Below are positions 17,020 through 25,925 of a stretch of DNA of 64,000 bases, one piece after another. The notes below the pieces were generated by a model, which made no database searches, had not been told where the DNA came from, and saw only the letters and a program-made list of their open reading frames with translations. The position numbers and the translations under genes are program-made. Position 1 is the stretch's first letter, and each line of letters begins with the position of its first letter. Source of the DNA: Novosphingobium sp. PP1Y (GTDB lineage Bacteria > Pseudomonadota > Alphaproteobacteria > Sphingomonadales > Sphingomonadaceae); assembly GCF_000253255.1 (NCBI RefSeq), contig NC_015580.1, forward strand, positions 713,001 through 777,000, given 5' to 3'.

Positions 17020-18282
17020 TCAGAACGCGCCGCGATCCAGTTCTTCGAGGCCCAGTTCGCGGCAAAGTGCCGCGCGGGCGGTGACAAGCTCTTGCCATAG
17101 CGCGGGTGAGGCGAGGTCCTCTACTGCAAGCTGTTCCGGCCAGAGCCGGGCGACGAGCGCCTCGATTGCGCTGAGCTTTTCGGGTGTCGCGATGAAGCGC
17201 GGGTCGACCGTCGCGGGATCGGCCACTACGCGCAGGCGCAGACAGGCCGGGCCGCCGCCGTTGGCCATCGATTCGCGCAAGTCGTGGACGAAGAGGTGCC
17301 GGATCGGTCCGTTGCCCGCGACATGCGCTTCCAGCCATTGCCAGACCGCGGGCGTCTCTCGCGCCTCGCCCGGAAGCACCAGCGCCATTTCGTCCGAGGG
17401 CAGCGTCACCAGCTGGGCATTGAACAGATAGGAGGAAATCGCATCGGCGAGGCTGACCGCGCTGGCGGGCACTTCGACGATCTCGATTTCCGGCAGCTTG
17501 CCGCGGAGCTCTGTATAGAGGCCCTCGCGGTCGGCGAAGGCCTGTTCATGCGTGAAGAGGACCCGCTCGTTGGCAACGGCGACGACGTCGTTGTGGAACG
17601 CGCCCGCGGCGATGGCCGCCTCCGACTGCAGCGCGAGGACCGTGCGCTCCGGCGCAAGGCCATGCAGGCGAGCGACGGCGGCGCTTGCCTCGCGGTGCTG
17701 GCGCGCCGGAAAAGGGCCGCCGCTTTCGCCGTAGACGAAGACCTCGATGCCGGGTCGGTCATGGCCCGCACACAGTCGCATGTGATTGGCCGCGCCCTCG
17801 TCTCCGAAGGGGGCAGGGACCGGCGGGTGAACCGCGAAATGCGCTTCGTTGGCGAAGGCGATCTGCAATTGCGCCAGCGTTTCGCGCCATTCGTGGCTGC
17901 GGTGCGGCATCGTCACGAGGTTGGCCACGGTCAGGTGGCAGCGCCCGTCGGCGGTGTCCGGGCCGGGCGAGACGGTTGCGGCATTGGCCGCCCACATCGA
18001 CGAGGCGGACAGGGCATTGGCCCGCAAGGGCGCGCTGGCTGAAGCCATGTCGGTGCCGAGCTGACGCAACCAACCTTCGTCCGGACGGCGTTGCGGCAGG
18101 AAGAAACCCTGCGCCAGCCCGCGCTCGAGGTTCGCGCGCATTTTTGCCAGGCCCTGAAGCGCCGCGGCGCGGGGGCGCGCGACCTTCCCGGCGTTCTTCG
18201 CAGAAGCCAGATTGCCAAGGCTCAGGCCGGCATAGTTGTGGCTGGGTCCGACAATTCCATCGAAGTTGATTTCCGTCAGCAT
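17020..18282 (-). CDS. astB: N-succinylarginine dihydrolase
   Basis: A 420-residue enzyme of the arginine succinyltransferase (AST) pathway, converting succinylarginine to succinylornithine, CO2 and two ammonia. The N-terminus EINFDGIVGPSHNYAGLS and the block FFLPQRRPDEGWL are typical. The C-terminal region contains HDLRESMANGGGPACLRLR, which carries catalytic residues of the guanidine-modifying fold. It is the last gene of a leftward operon, nine bases after astA. Length is a little short of the Escherichia coli protein (about 447). Confidence 0.95.
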   Translation of the reverse strand: MLTEINFDGIVGPSHNYAGLSLGNLASAKNAGKVARPRAAALQGLAKMRANLERGLAQGFFLPQRRPDEGWLRQLGTDMASASAPLRANALSASSMWAANAATVSPGPDTADGRCHLTVANLVTMPHRSHEWRETLAQLQIAFANEAHFAVHPPVPAPFGDEGAANHMRLCAGHDRPGIEVFVYGESGGPFPARQHREASAAVARLHGLAPERTVLALQSEAAIAAGAFHNDVVAVANERVLFTHEQAFADREGLYTELRGKLPEIEIVEVPASAVSLADAISSYLFNAQLVTLPSDEMALVLPGEARETPAVWQWLEAHVAGNGPIRHLFVHDLRESMANGGGPACLRLRVVADPATVDPRFIATPEKLSAIEALVARLWPEQLAVEDLASPALWQELVTARAALCRELGLEELDRGAF

Positions 18283-18291
18283 CAGAGCACC

Positions 18292-19311
18292 TCAGGCAGG
18301 GGCGTAAGTTACGGTATCGCCAACGCTCACGCCCAGCAGTCTGGCGGCCTGTTCGTCGAGGCTCACCCCGCCTTCGGTCTCGGCAAGATGACCAAGGCAG
18401 GCGCGGAATCCGGCAAGGTGGCCGGTGGAGACGAGATGCGAGGGCGAGCCTTCGACATTGGCCGTAATCAGCGCGACCTTGGCGTCCTTCGCCTCCTGGA
18501 TGGTGCGGATGCGGTCGGTTTCGACCATCATCGAAGGGCCGCCGTCGAAGATGTCGATATAGTTCTGGAAGGCAAAGCCCTCGCTCTCCAGCATGCGCAT
18601 GGCCGGGCGGCCGGAGAAATGGGGCTGGCCCATGACCTGCCGGGCCCCTTCGGACAGCAGCGCGGTATAGATCGGGTGCTTGGGCATGAGGTCGGCAATG
18701 AACTGGTTGCCGTGACGGCCGTAGAATTCGTCGGCATCGCGAAAGCTCATGTCGAAGAAGCGGCCTGCAAGTCCGTCCCAGAAGGGCGAATTGCCGGCAT
18801 CGTCGATGGCTCCGCGCAGTTCGGCTAGGGTGCGGTCGGCGAAGCGCGCGCGATGGGCGCGAATGAACAGGTAGCGGCTGCGCGCCAGCAGCTTGCCGAC
18901 GCCCGCCGAACGCTCGGTCGCATCGAGGTAGAGCCCGCCCACCTCGCTCGATCCGTCGAGGTCGGTGCACAGGGTCAGCATCTCGGCCCGGAAAGTGCGG
19001 TCCAGCTCCTTGGAGTGCTGGGTGATGCGCCCGATGCGATAGGAATAGAACGGCCACTCGGTGCCGACCTGCGAAAAGATCTGGCAGGTGCCGTGCACCT
19101 TGCCGGTCTCGGTATCCTCGAGGATGAAGACGAACAGGTCGTCGTTCAGCGTGTCCTCGTCGCGGGCAAAGGCGCGCGCGGCGCGTTCCAGCTTGCCCTT
19201 GAGCGTCGGCTTGTCGGGCGGCAGGTTGGTGAACCCTCCCCCGGTGCCCTTGGCCATGCGGTAGAGGGCATCGAGATCCTTTTCCCGGGCCGTGCGCAGC
19301 AGGAACGTCAT
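18292..19311 (-). CDS. astA: Arginine N-succinyltransferase
   Basis: A 339-residue acyltransferase that starts the AST pathway by moving succinyl from succinyl-CoA to arginine. It begins MTFLLRTAREKDLDALYRMA and has SSEVGGLYLDATERSAGVG, characteristic of the AstA GNAT-like fold. The ATG overlaps the stop of the M20 gene by four bases, which fixes this start over a longer frame to 19482. The length matches the family. Confidence 0.95.
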   Translation of the reverse strand: MTFLLRTAREKDLDALYRMAKGTGGGFTNLPPDKPTLKGKLERAARAFARDEDTLNDDLFVFILEDTETGKVHGTCQIFSQVGTEWPFYSYRIGRITQHSKELDRTFRAEMLTLCTDLDGSSEVGGLYLDATERSAGVGKLLARSRYLFIRAHRARFADRTLAELRGAIDDAGNSPFWDGLAGRFFDMSFRDADEFYGRHGNQFIADLMPKHPIYTALLSEGARQVMGQPHFSGRPAMRMLESEGFAFQNYIDIFDGGPSMMVETDRIRTIQEAKDAKVALITANVEGSPSHLVSTGHLAGFRACLGHLAETEGGVSLDEQAARLLGVSVGDTVTYAPA

Positions 19312-20513
19312 CGGGCAACTCCGTGTCTGTCGAGGCGGTGCATGACCAGCGCCGTCAATTGCGCGCGGGCATCGAGCGAGTCGGCCAGCAGGTACTCGTC
19401 CGGCGAGTGGATCGCGCCGCCGCAGGCGCCCATCGTGTCGATCACCGGAACGCCGCAGGCGGCAATGTTGTTGCCATCGCACACGCCGCCGGTGTCCTTC
19501 CAGGTCATCGCCTGCCCCAGATCCGCCGCAGCCTGGGAAACGAGGCCGAACAGCTTCTCGGTCTTCTCGCCCACCTGCTTGGGAGGGCGCGAAACCCCGC
19601 CATGCAGGTGTATCTGAACTTCGTGGCGGACGGATACATCGGCGATGGCCGCCTCGATCATCTGCCGGGCATGCTCGGCCAGCTCGGGCGTGCGCGGGCG
19701 GATGTTGAAATGCACGATGGCAAGGTCGGGCACGGTATTGTTGGGCGCACCGCCCTCGATCCGCGCCGGGTTGACCGACAGCCCTTCGCGCTTGCCGGCG
19801 GCAAGACGCATGGCAAGGTCCGAAGCCGCGAGGACGGCATTGCGCCCGTCCTCGGGGTTGCGCCCCGCATGGGCGGACTTGCCGGTAATCACTGCTGCGT
19901 AATTGCCCGAACCGGGGCGCGAGCGTGCCATGATCCCGCCGGGAAGCGCAGGTTCATAGGTCAGCGCAGCCAGCTTGCCCTCGGCAAGCCGGGCAATCAG
20001 CGGCGCCGAGGACAGCGAGCCGGTTTCCTCGTCGGCGTTGATCATCACGTCGTAACCCAGCGTGGGCCCGCCCCGCTCATAGGCTTCCAGCCCCGCCAGC
20101 ATCAGCGAGAGGCCGCCCTTCATGTCTGCGGTGCCGGGGCCGTGCAGGGTGTTGTCGTCAAGCCAGTCGCACGTCTGGAAGGGGTGGTCCTTGGCATAGA
20201 CGGTGTCCATGTGGCCGGTCAGGATCACCCGGCGCCTGGCCGCTGGCCGCACGGAGACGACGAGATGGCGACCATGTGCGACCTCGTGGGTCTGGCCCGT
20301 GGCATCGACTTTCTCGACCGGCGCAGGCTCGACCAGCGATACCTCGCCCGGCAGCACGGCAAAGGCATCGGCAAGGCGTGAGGCCATGGCGGCCAGCCCA
20401 TCGAGGTTGCCGGTGCCGCTGTTGATCGCGGCCCAGTCCAGAGTGCGTTCGAGGATCGGCGCGCGCTCGACCGGCGCCAGCAAGGTGCGTTCGTCGTGCG
20501 TCAACCCGGTCAT
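19308..20513 (-). CDS. M20-family zinc hydrolase in the AST operon
   Basis: A 401-residue metallopeptidase-fold hydrolase. The M20 zinc-site residues are visible: His101 and Asp103 in TGHMDTVY, Asp130 in GPGTADMKGG, Glu162 and Glu163 in NADEETGS, and a late His in GGAIHSPDEY. The start is set by TGATG overlap with astD. Known M20 members include the desuccinylase DapE, carboxypeptidase G2 and ArgE. No astE (an M14-type desuccinylase) is seen, so hydrolysis of N-succinylglutamate to glutamate and succinate is an attractive inferred role. Confidence 0.88.
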   Translation of the reverse strand: MTGLTHDERTLLAPVERAPILERTLDWAAINSGTGNLDGLAAMASRLADAFAVLPGEVSLVEPAPVEKVDATGQTHEVAHGRHLVVSVRPAARRRVILTGHMDTVYAKDHPFQTCDWLDDNTLHGPGTADMKGGLSLMLAGLEAYERGGPTLGYDVMINADEETGSLSSAPLIARLAEGKLAALTYEPALPGGIMARSRPGSGNYAAVITGKSAHAGRNPEDGRNAVLAASDLAMRLAAGKREGLSVNPARIEGGAPNNTVPDLAIVHFNIRPRTPELAEHARQMIEAAIADVSVRHEVQIHLHGGVSRPPKQVGEKTEKLFGLVSQAAADLGQAMTWKDTGGVCDGNNIAACGVPVIDTMGACGGAIHSPDEYLLADSLDARAQLTALVMHRLDRHGVAR

Positions 20514-21928
20514 CAACGCAGCTTTCCGTCGAGCGCGCCCATGTTGCCGCTCGCGTCGGAGGCTTCGAAGCTGGCCATCGGGTAAGCGCAGTAGTCGGCG
20601 GCGTAATAGGCGCTGGGGCGGTGGTTGCCGCTCTCGCCCAGACCGCCGAAGGGCATCGAGCCTGCCGCGCCGGTCGTTGGCCGGTTGCGATTGACCACGC
20701 CCGCCCGGCTTTCGAGGACGAAGCGCTGCCACAGGCCGTCATCGGCGCTGACGAGACCGGCGGACAGCCCGAAGCGGGTGTCGTTTGCCGCTGCCATCGC
20801 GGCATCGAAGTCCGCCACGCGGCAGACCTGCAGGACCGGGGCGAAGATCTCTTCGTCCGGAACCGATACGCCGGTCACGTCGAGCATGGCAGGGCGCACG
20901 AATGCGGCGCTGCGGTCCTCGACGCTGCCGAACGGCTCGACCACGCGCGCGCCGCGCTCGACCAGTCCCTCGAACTGCGCGCGGGCCTTCGCGGCGGCGC
21001 CGCTCGAGATAAGCGGGCCGATATAGGGCTCGGGCGTCTCGTCCCATGCGCCGATCAGCAGGCGCCCGGAAAGGTGCGCGACCGCTTCGACGAGGTCATT
21101 GCCGAAGGCTGTATCGGGCACGATCAGGCGGCGCGCGCAGGAGCAGCGCTGCCCGGTGGTGACGAAGGCGGACTGGACGACGATGGCCGCGGCTTCCTCC
21201 ACGTCGCCGTCCCATGCGACGAGCGGGTTGTTGCCGCCCAGCTCCAGCGCGAGGATGACGTCGGGCCGGTCGGCGAAGAGGTGCCGGAAATGCGCGCCCG
21301 CACCGGCGGAACCGGTGAACAGCAGCCCGTCGATCGCGCCTGAGACCAGCGCCTCGCCGGTTTCCCGCGCGCCCTGGATGCACTGGAACACGGCCTCTGG
21401 AAGACCGGCCTCGGCCCAGGCCTCGGCCATCGCCGCGCCGGTGGCAGGCGTCATTTCGGAGGGCTTGAAGACCACCGTGTTGCCCGCGAGCAGGGCGGGG
21501 ACGATGTGGCCGTTGGGCAAGTGGCCGGGGAAGTTGAACGGGCCGAGCACCGCCATGACGCCATGCGGGCGATGCCGCAGGACCGCCGCGCCGAAGGGCA
21601 TGTCGCTGCGCCTTTCACCGGCGCGCTCGGCCTGCGCGGTGATCGAGATGCCGACCTTGCCGATCATCGAGCCCAGTTCGGCAAGGCCCTCCCAGCGCGG
21701 TTTGCCGGTTTCGCGGCTGATTATCGCGGCAATCTGCTCCTTGCGCGCTTCCAGCACGGCCTTGAAGCGCTGGACGGCAGCGACCCGGTCGTCTACGGCA
21801 AGTGCTGCCCATCCGGGAAAGGCTTTGCGTGCGCAGCGCAGTGCCGCGTCCACTTCTGCCCGGCCGGCGGCTGCGCCTTCCCAGACCACAGCGCCGGTTG
21901 CGGGATCGATCGACTGAATATGGCTCAT
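20513..21928 (-). CDS. astD: N-succinylglutamate 5-semialdehyde dehydrogenase
   Basis: A 471-residue aldehyde dehydrogenase oxidising succinylglutamate semialdehyde. It has FNFPGHLPNGHIVPALLAGN, the NAD-site GSAGAGAHF, catalytic Glu in LALELGGNNP and catalytic Cys in TTGQRCSCARR, all as in AstD. The ATG overlaps the stop of the DUF1338 gene by four bases; the longer frame to 22411 is antisense-like noise. It is the second gene of the leftward AST operon. Confidence 0.95.
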   Translation of the reverse strand: MSHIQSIDPATGAVVWEGAAAGRAEVDAALRCARKAFPGWAALAVDDRVAAVQRFKAVLEARKEQIAAIISRETGKPRWEGLAELGSMIGKVGISITAQAERAGERRSDMPFGAAVLRHRPHGVMAVLGPFNFPGHLPNGHIVPALLAGNTVVFKPSEMTPATGAAMAEAWAEAGLPEAVFQCIQGARETGEALVSGAIDGLLFTGSAGAGAHFRHLFADRPDVILALELGGNNPLVAWDGDVEEAAAIVVQSAFVTTGQRCSCARRLIVPDTAFGNDLVEAVAHLSGRLLIGAWDETPEPYIGPLISSGAAAKARAQFEGLVERGARVVEPFGSVEDRSAAFVRPAMLDVTGVSVPDEEIFAPVLQVCRVADFDAAMAAANDTRFGLSAGLVSADDGLWQRFVLESRAGVVNRNRPTTGAAGSMPFGGLGESGNHRPSAYYAADYCAYPMASFEASDASGNMGALDGKLR

Positions 21929-22956
21929 TGCTGCCTCGTGACTGCGAAGATGCCGGTGGCGTTCCCGGAGTCGAACGTCAGGTCCAGCATACCGGTTGCC
22001 GGGTCGATGTCTCGAGTGATGAATTCGTAGAACGAGCCGGGCACCTCGCGCATGATTTCGGAGCCGTCGGCAAGGCGGAACGGGCGTTCGACCTTGTCGG
22101 CAAGGATCGCGGTCTGGCGCACGCGGCCGTTCTGCGACACCTCGACGCTGGGCTTCATGGGATAACCTTCCTCGCGAAGGTCCTCGGCAAGCTGGACGAC
22201 ATCGTCGGTGCGCGTGGTGGCGTGGTTGAAGGCGTTGCCTTCGGTGGCGATCCAGGCGGCTTCCTTGCTGTGTTCGAGCAGGGCTTCGTAGTCTGCGAGG
22301 GCCGGTGCCGGATGCTGCCGCCCGAAGGCGCGCAGGGCGCCGGCAACGATGGTCGCCGCCTGTTCGGGCGAGCAGTCTCCTTGCGCATCGAGCGCCTGCA
22401 GCGCCGACCACTCTGCGGCGCCGATGGGATCCTGCGAACCCGCGAATACGCGCTCGGCTGCCGCCTGCGTCGTCTCGGGCAGCTCGTTGACATGCAGTTC
22501 CGAGACGAAGAACTGCGGGACCGTTTCGGGCAGGTCGCGATGGACGAGGGCGCGGCCGGTCATCTTCAGCTTGGGTAGCGGGTAGAGCCCGCCGACTTCG
22601 TAGCCCATCGGCGCAAGGAAGCGCGTGAAGGCCTCGCAGCCCGAAGGCAGGTCGCCGGTCGCCCCGTCGATGGTGCGCAGCGCGCCGTGGTCGAAGGCGA
22701 TCGTCTCACCTTTCGCGCGGATCTGCGCGACGTAGCGCGCGGCCGTGGGGACCCGCTCGAGCAGGTCCAGGAACAGCGCGGCATTGAGCGCCATGGCCAC
22801 TTGCGCGCGGCTGGGCCGCTCGTCCGTGCCCCGCAGCACCGGGTCGATCGAAAGCGTCGTCAGCGCGAACGCGGCGCGGTCCTCGCCGACGGCTGAGGCG
22901 AGCAGGCGAAACAGGGTTTCCCGGCTGGAGACGGCGGTGCTGGGGGCGGCAACCAT
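21925..22956 (-). CDS. DUF1338 / HglS-like 2-oxoacid dioxygenase
   Basis: A 343-residue protein of the DUF1338 family. A characterised member, HglS of Pseudomonas putida, is an Fe(II) dioxygenase/decarboxylase turning 2-oxoadipate into 2-hydroxyglutarate in lysine catabolism. The metal triad can be placed here as His90 (AFDHGALRT), His245 (AFNHATTRTDD) and Glu311 (FYEFITRD), with spacing close to HglS as recalled. It is the first gene of the AST operon with an AGAGGA site before ATG. A 2-oxoacid derived from arginine or lysine is the probable substrate; which one is inference. Confidence 0.85.
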   Translation of the reverse strand: MVAAPSTAVSSRETLFRLLASAVGEDRAAFALTTLSIDPVLRGTDERPSRAQVAMALNAALFLDLLERVPTAARYVAQIRAKGETIAFDHGALRTIDGATGDLPSGCEAFTRFLAPMGYEVGGLYPLPKLKMTGRALVHRDLPETVPQFFVSELHVNELPETTQAAAERVFAGSQDPIGAAEWSALQALDAQGDCSPEQAATIVAGALRAFGRQHPAPALADYEALLEHSKEAAWIATEGNAFNHATTRTDDVVQLAEDLREEGYPMKPSVEVSQNGRVRQTAILADKVERPFRLADGSEIMREVPGSFYEFITRDIDPATGMLDLTFDSGNATGIFAVTRQQ

Positions 22957-22979
22957 GACATCCTCTTTGTTTATTTATT

Positions 22980-23007
22980 GCGCGTACTTGCAATATATGT
23001 AACGCGC
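22980..23007. promoter_or_regulatory. Inverted repeat before the AST operon
   Basis: GCGCGT (22980-22985) and ACGCGC (23002-23007) flank an AT-rich 16-base spacer, 24 bases before the DUF1338 start codon. The AT-rich stretch between GC arms is likely part of the operon promoter, and the repeat may be an operator. The 182-base spacer also holds the end of the Entner-Doudoroff transcript; no clear T-tailed terminator is seen there. Confidence 0.35.
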
Positions 23008-23138
23008 AGGGCGAAGTCCACCACCGCGCGAAACTTCGCGCAAATGGCTGGAAACCGACTTTTTTCGAGGATGTTTTGCAAGATCCGTGCGGCAGCGCCG
23101 GGTGGAAGACCGTTCCGCCCGGGCCGCCGTGCCGGATG

Positions 23139-25925
23139 TCAGCCGTGAGCGCCGAATTCGTTGGCGATGGCGGTGGTGATCCGCAGGCTCAGGGCATAGG
23201 ACCGGGCGATGGGATCGATGTAGTCGCGGTGGATCTGCGAATAGCCCGACGCGCTCGAGTCCGGATAATCGCTCGGCAGGTCGACGCTGAAGTCGTTGAT
23301 CGACGGGAAGCTGATCGGGAACGCCCGGCGCAGCTGCGACAGACCATCGTCGACGCGCAGCGAGAAGAACATCTCCAGCACGTCCTCGCGGCTGATGTCA
23401 TTGGCGCGGCTGAAGGCCGGAACCATGACCGCGCGCAGGAACATGTGCTTGAACAGCGCGATCCGCAGCGATTGCAGAACGCCGAGGCTGCGGCGGGTAT
23501 GCTCGCGGTCGGGCAGCGGCGATTCGTCCGGGATCTGGTCGAGCAGGCGGTGCAGCTTCATCGCATCGACCCGCAGGCGCGAGGCGAGGCGGCGGAACAC
23601 GCCGGTCCGGTCGTCCTTGGTCAGGTACTCGCCGATCTTGAGGCAGGCATCGGAGATGTGCTGCTCGTCGCCGCGATAGGGGCGGCTGGCCCAGTAGGCC
23701 GAGTTGAACAGCTCGCCATAGGCGGCCACGGTCTTGATCGAACCCAGCGCATTGGCCGCGCGGGCGAGTCGGATGAGCTGGCGCCCGCGCTCGCTTTCGA
23801 TGAGCAGGCTGGCGATTTCCTCGATGTTGCCATCGGCCGCCGTGCCGATCCCGGCGATCACGTTCACCGGATAGCCAAGCTGCTGGAGGATCGCATTGTG
23901 CGGGATCGCGCGGATCTGGCGCAGGCTCATGGTCCGGTCGCCGGAAAGATCCGACTGTCGGCGCGACTTGCGGCTGCCGGTATCGTTGAGCAGGCCCAGG
24001 CCGAAGGCGGTGATCGCGCGCGAGTAAGTGTGGCTTTCCAGGTGTTCGTGCTGGACGCCGCGGATCGCCCGGTAGAAGTCGAGGCTGAGGTCGGTACGGC
24101 GATAGAACACGTCGGTCGGCGAATTGGTATCCGCACCCCACAGCGGCCGTTCGGCCATGCGGGTCAGCGTCGCCAGGGCCAGTTCGTCCGATCCGAACCA
24201 GAGATAGCCGTCGCCGCCCTGGAACGAGACTTCGGGCTCCAGCCTGATCCCGGCGCGCAGGAAGCGGCGGCGGGCCCAGGGCGACATCTGCCAGTCGAAG
24301 CGGTCCTCGATGCTGGAAGGATGGGCGCCGCGGCCCATGGATTCGCCGCCGGTGTTGAAGATCAGCGCGGCAACGTCGGTCATCGCGTTCGCGGCCATGG
24401 CTTCGGCAAGGCGGCCCTGCAGGCGCTCGATGGCGAGTGCGGCGGGAATCTGGCCGACGAAGCGGCCCGCGTCGGAGAAGCCGGTCTGGATCGAGACGCG
24501 CCCGCGCTTGCGGGCATATTCGCGGTAAGCCGGTTCTGACAGCACTGCGTCGAGGAATCGGCCGCCGTGTTCCAGCGCGCTCTCCGTCTCGAACAGGGGC
24601 GAGACATCGACTTTGTCGTCGATCCCGAACATGCGCGCGAAGTAGAGGGCGGCCAGCACCGTAGTCGGCTGTTCGCACTCGGCCACGAGCATGCGGATCG
24701 GAGTATCGGAATCGATGTGCTGCAGGATCTGCGCCATCGCCAGGAACTGGCGCACCGCCGTGCTGTTCTCGATCGCCAGCGCCGCGAAGTTGGAACGCAG
24801 CGGCTTAACCTCGGCCAGCAGTTCGCGCATGCGGACCAGCGCCGCCTGGCTGGCGAGGCTGAGCTTGCCGTCCGGATCGATGCGGCGGCGGATCGCGTTC
24901 TGAAGCTGCGAGGAGTTCACCCGGAAGTGGATCCAGCCCATGCCCAGGCCATCGGAGCGCATCGCTGCGGCCACCACGAGCAACTGGCGCGCGACGTCTT
25001 GATCGGCGTGGCGCGCTTCCTCTTCCAGCTCGGCGATCACACCTTCAAGGCTGACCAGCTTGTCGGGATGTTCGGCGGTCAGCGCATTGGCCGCAGCCGA
25101 GAGCGCTTCGGGCTGGGACAGGTCTTCGGCAAAGCGCGCGGCCATGTCCGCGGCGAGCTTGCCCGCGCGCTCGAGCCGCTCGGCAATGGCGGGCTCGGTG
25201 GACATGAGGTCCTGCGCATAGGCGGCCAGCCGCATCGCCTTTTCCTCGAGGCGATAACGGATCGAAGTGGACCACGAGATGTCGGTGCGCCCGTCCATGT
25301 CGTAGCCGACCCAGGTGGCGAAGCGCACCGGCATCGGCTGCAGGCTCTTCCAGCGCTTGGGCCAGCGGGTGGCGGCGATATCGAACAGGCGGGCACTGAT
25401 CCGGTCGCGGGCCTTCTGGCCACGAGCGAGCGCGGCCATCGCCTTGTCGTGTTCGTAGTCGAGCGTGATCGTGTCGCGTTCGGGCGAAGCGGCGCAAACC
25501 GAGGCTTCGCTGAAATCGCCGTTGGATGCCGAATGCGTCACCGCTTCGGTCTGTCCTGCGGTGAGCAGGAACGTGGGATGCGCGGTGAAGACGACATGTG
25601 CGGCAGGACGCTGCCAGCGGGCGGCGAACTCGGTAAACTCTTCCTCGTTCGCGATTTCGTCGATCCGCACGTCGTTCTGCGCGACGGGGACCGGTTTGAC
25701 GAGGCGGTCGAGCCGGGCGGCGCGGGCCCGCAGGCCCTCGCATTCCATTTCGGCGACCAGCCGCTCGATGTCATCGAGCGACATTTCGCCGTTCTCGAGC
25801 TTGCGCGAAAGCTCAAGCCCGAGCTGGAACACCGGATTGTAAAGCGGGGTCTGCGCCGTCAGGGGGTGCAGCTCCCGCAGGCGGGCGTTGAGGTCCTCGA
25901 CCGTGTTCAACGCCGCCCCGCTCAT
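23139..25925 (-). CDS. PEP-carboxylase-like protein lacking catalytic residues
   Basis: A 928-residue homologue of phosphoenolpyruvate carboxylase. The fold is recognisable from TAHPTF (His116, equivalent to the active His of TAHPTE), GYDMDGRT at 207-214 (usual GGDRDGNP), and the C-terminal GSR...SLRQIRAIP block. Key sites are changed: the FHGRGGSIGRG loop reads FNTGGESMGRG at 523-533, replacing the catalytic His and first Arg with Asn524 and Gly526; the YSDSxKD loop is FSDAGRF. PEP carboxylation by the normal mechanism is therefore doubtful. Its start overlaps the eda stop by four bases, so it is made with the Entner-Doudoroff enzymes. It may be a pseudoenzyme, a regulator or an enzyme of altered chemistry. 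Automatic annotation would call it ppc. Confidence 0.85.
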   Translation of the reverse strand: MSGAALNTVEDLNARLRELHPLTAQTPLYNPVFQLGLELSRKLENGEMSLDDIERLVAEMECEGLRARAARLDRLVKPVPVAQNDVRIDEIANEEEFTEFAARWQRPAAHVVFTAHPTFLLTAGQTEAVTHSASNGDFSEASVCAASPERDTITLDYEHDKAMAALARGQKARDRISARLFDIAATRWPKRWKSLQPMPVRFATWVGYDMDGRTDISWSTSIRYRLEEKAMRLAAYAQDLMSTEPAIAERLERAGKLAADMAARFAEDLSQPEALSAAANALTAEHPDKLVSLEGVIAELEEEARHADQDVARQLLVVAAAMRSDGLGMGWIHFRVNSSQLQNAIRRRIDPDGKLSLASQAALVRMRELLAEVKPLRSNFAALAIENSTAVRQFLAMAQILQHIDSDTPIRMLVAECEQPTTVLAALYFARMFGIDDKVDVSPLFETESALEHGGRFLDAVLSEPAYREYARKRGRVSIQTGFSDAGRFVGQIPAALAIERLQGRLAEAMAANAMTDVAALIFNTGGESMGRGAHPSSIEDRFDWQMSPWARRRFLRAGIRLEPEVSFQGGDGYLWFGSDELALATLTRMAERPLWGADTNSPTDVFYRRTDLSLDFYRAIRGVQHEHLESHTYSRAITAFGLGLLNDTGSRKSRRQSDLSGDRTMSLRQIRAIPHNAILQQLGYPVNVIAGIGTAADGNIEEIASLLIESERGRQLIRLARAANALGSIKTVAAYGELFNSAYWASRPYRGDEQHISDACLKIGEYLTKDDRTGVFRRLASRLRVDAMKLHRLLDQIPDESPLPDREHTRRSLGVLQSLRIALFKHMFLRAVMVPAFSRANDISREDVLEMFFSLRVDDGLSQLRRAFPISFPSINDFSVDLPSDYPDSSASGYSQIHRDYIDPIARSYALSLRITTAIANEFGAHG

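Noticed and set aside
23026..23041. GCGCGA/TCGCGC hairpin as terminator of the Entner-Doudoroff operon
   Set aside because: Six-base stem with four-base loop and no T-tract on the minus strand; too weak to call.
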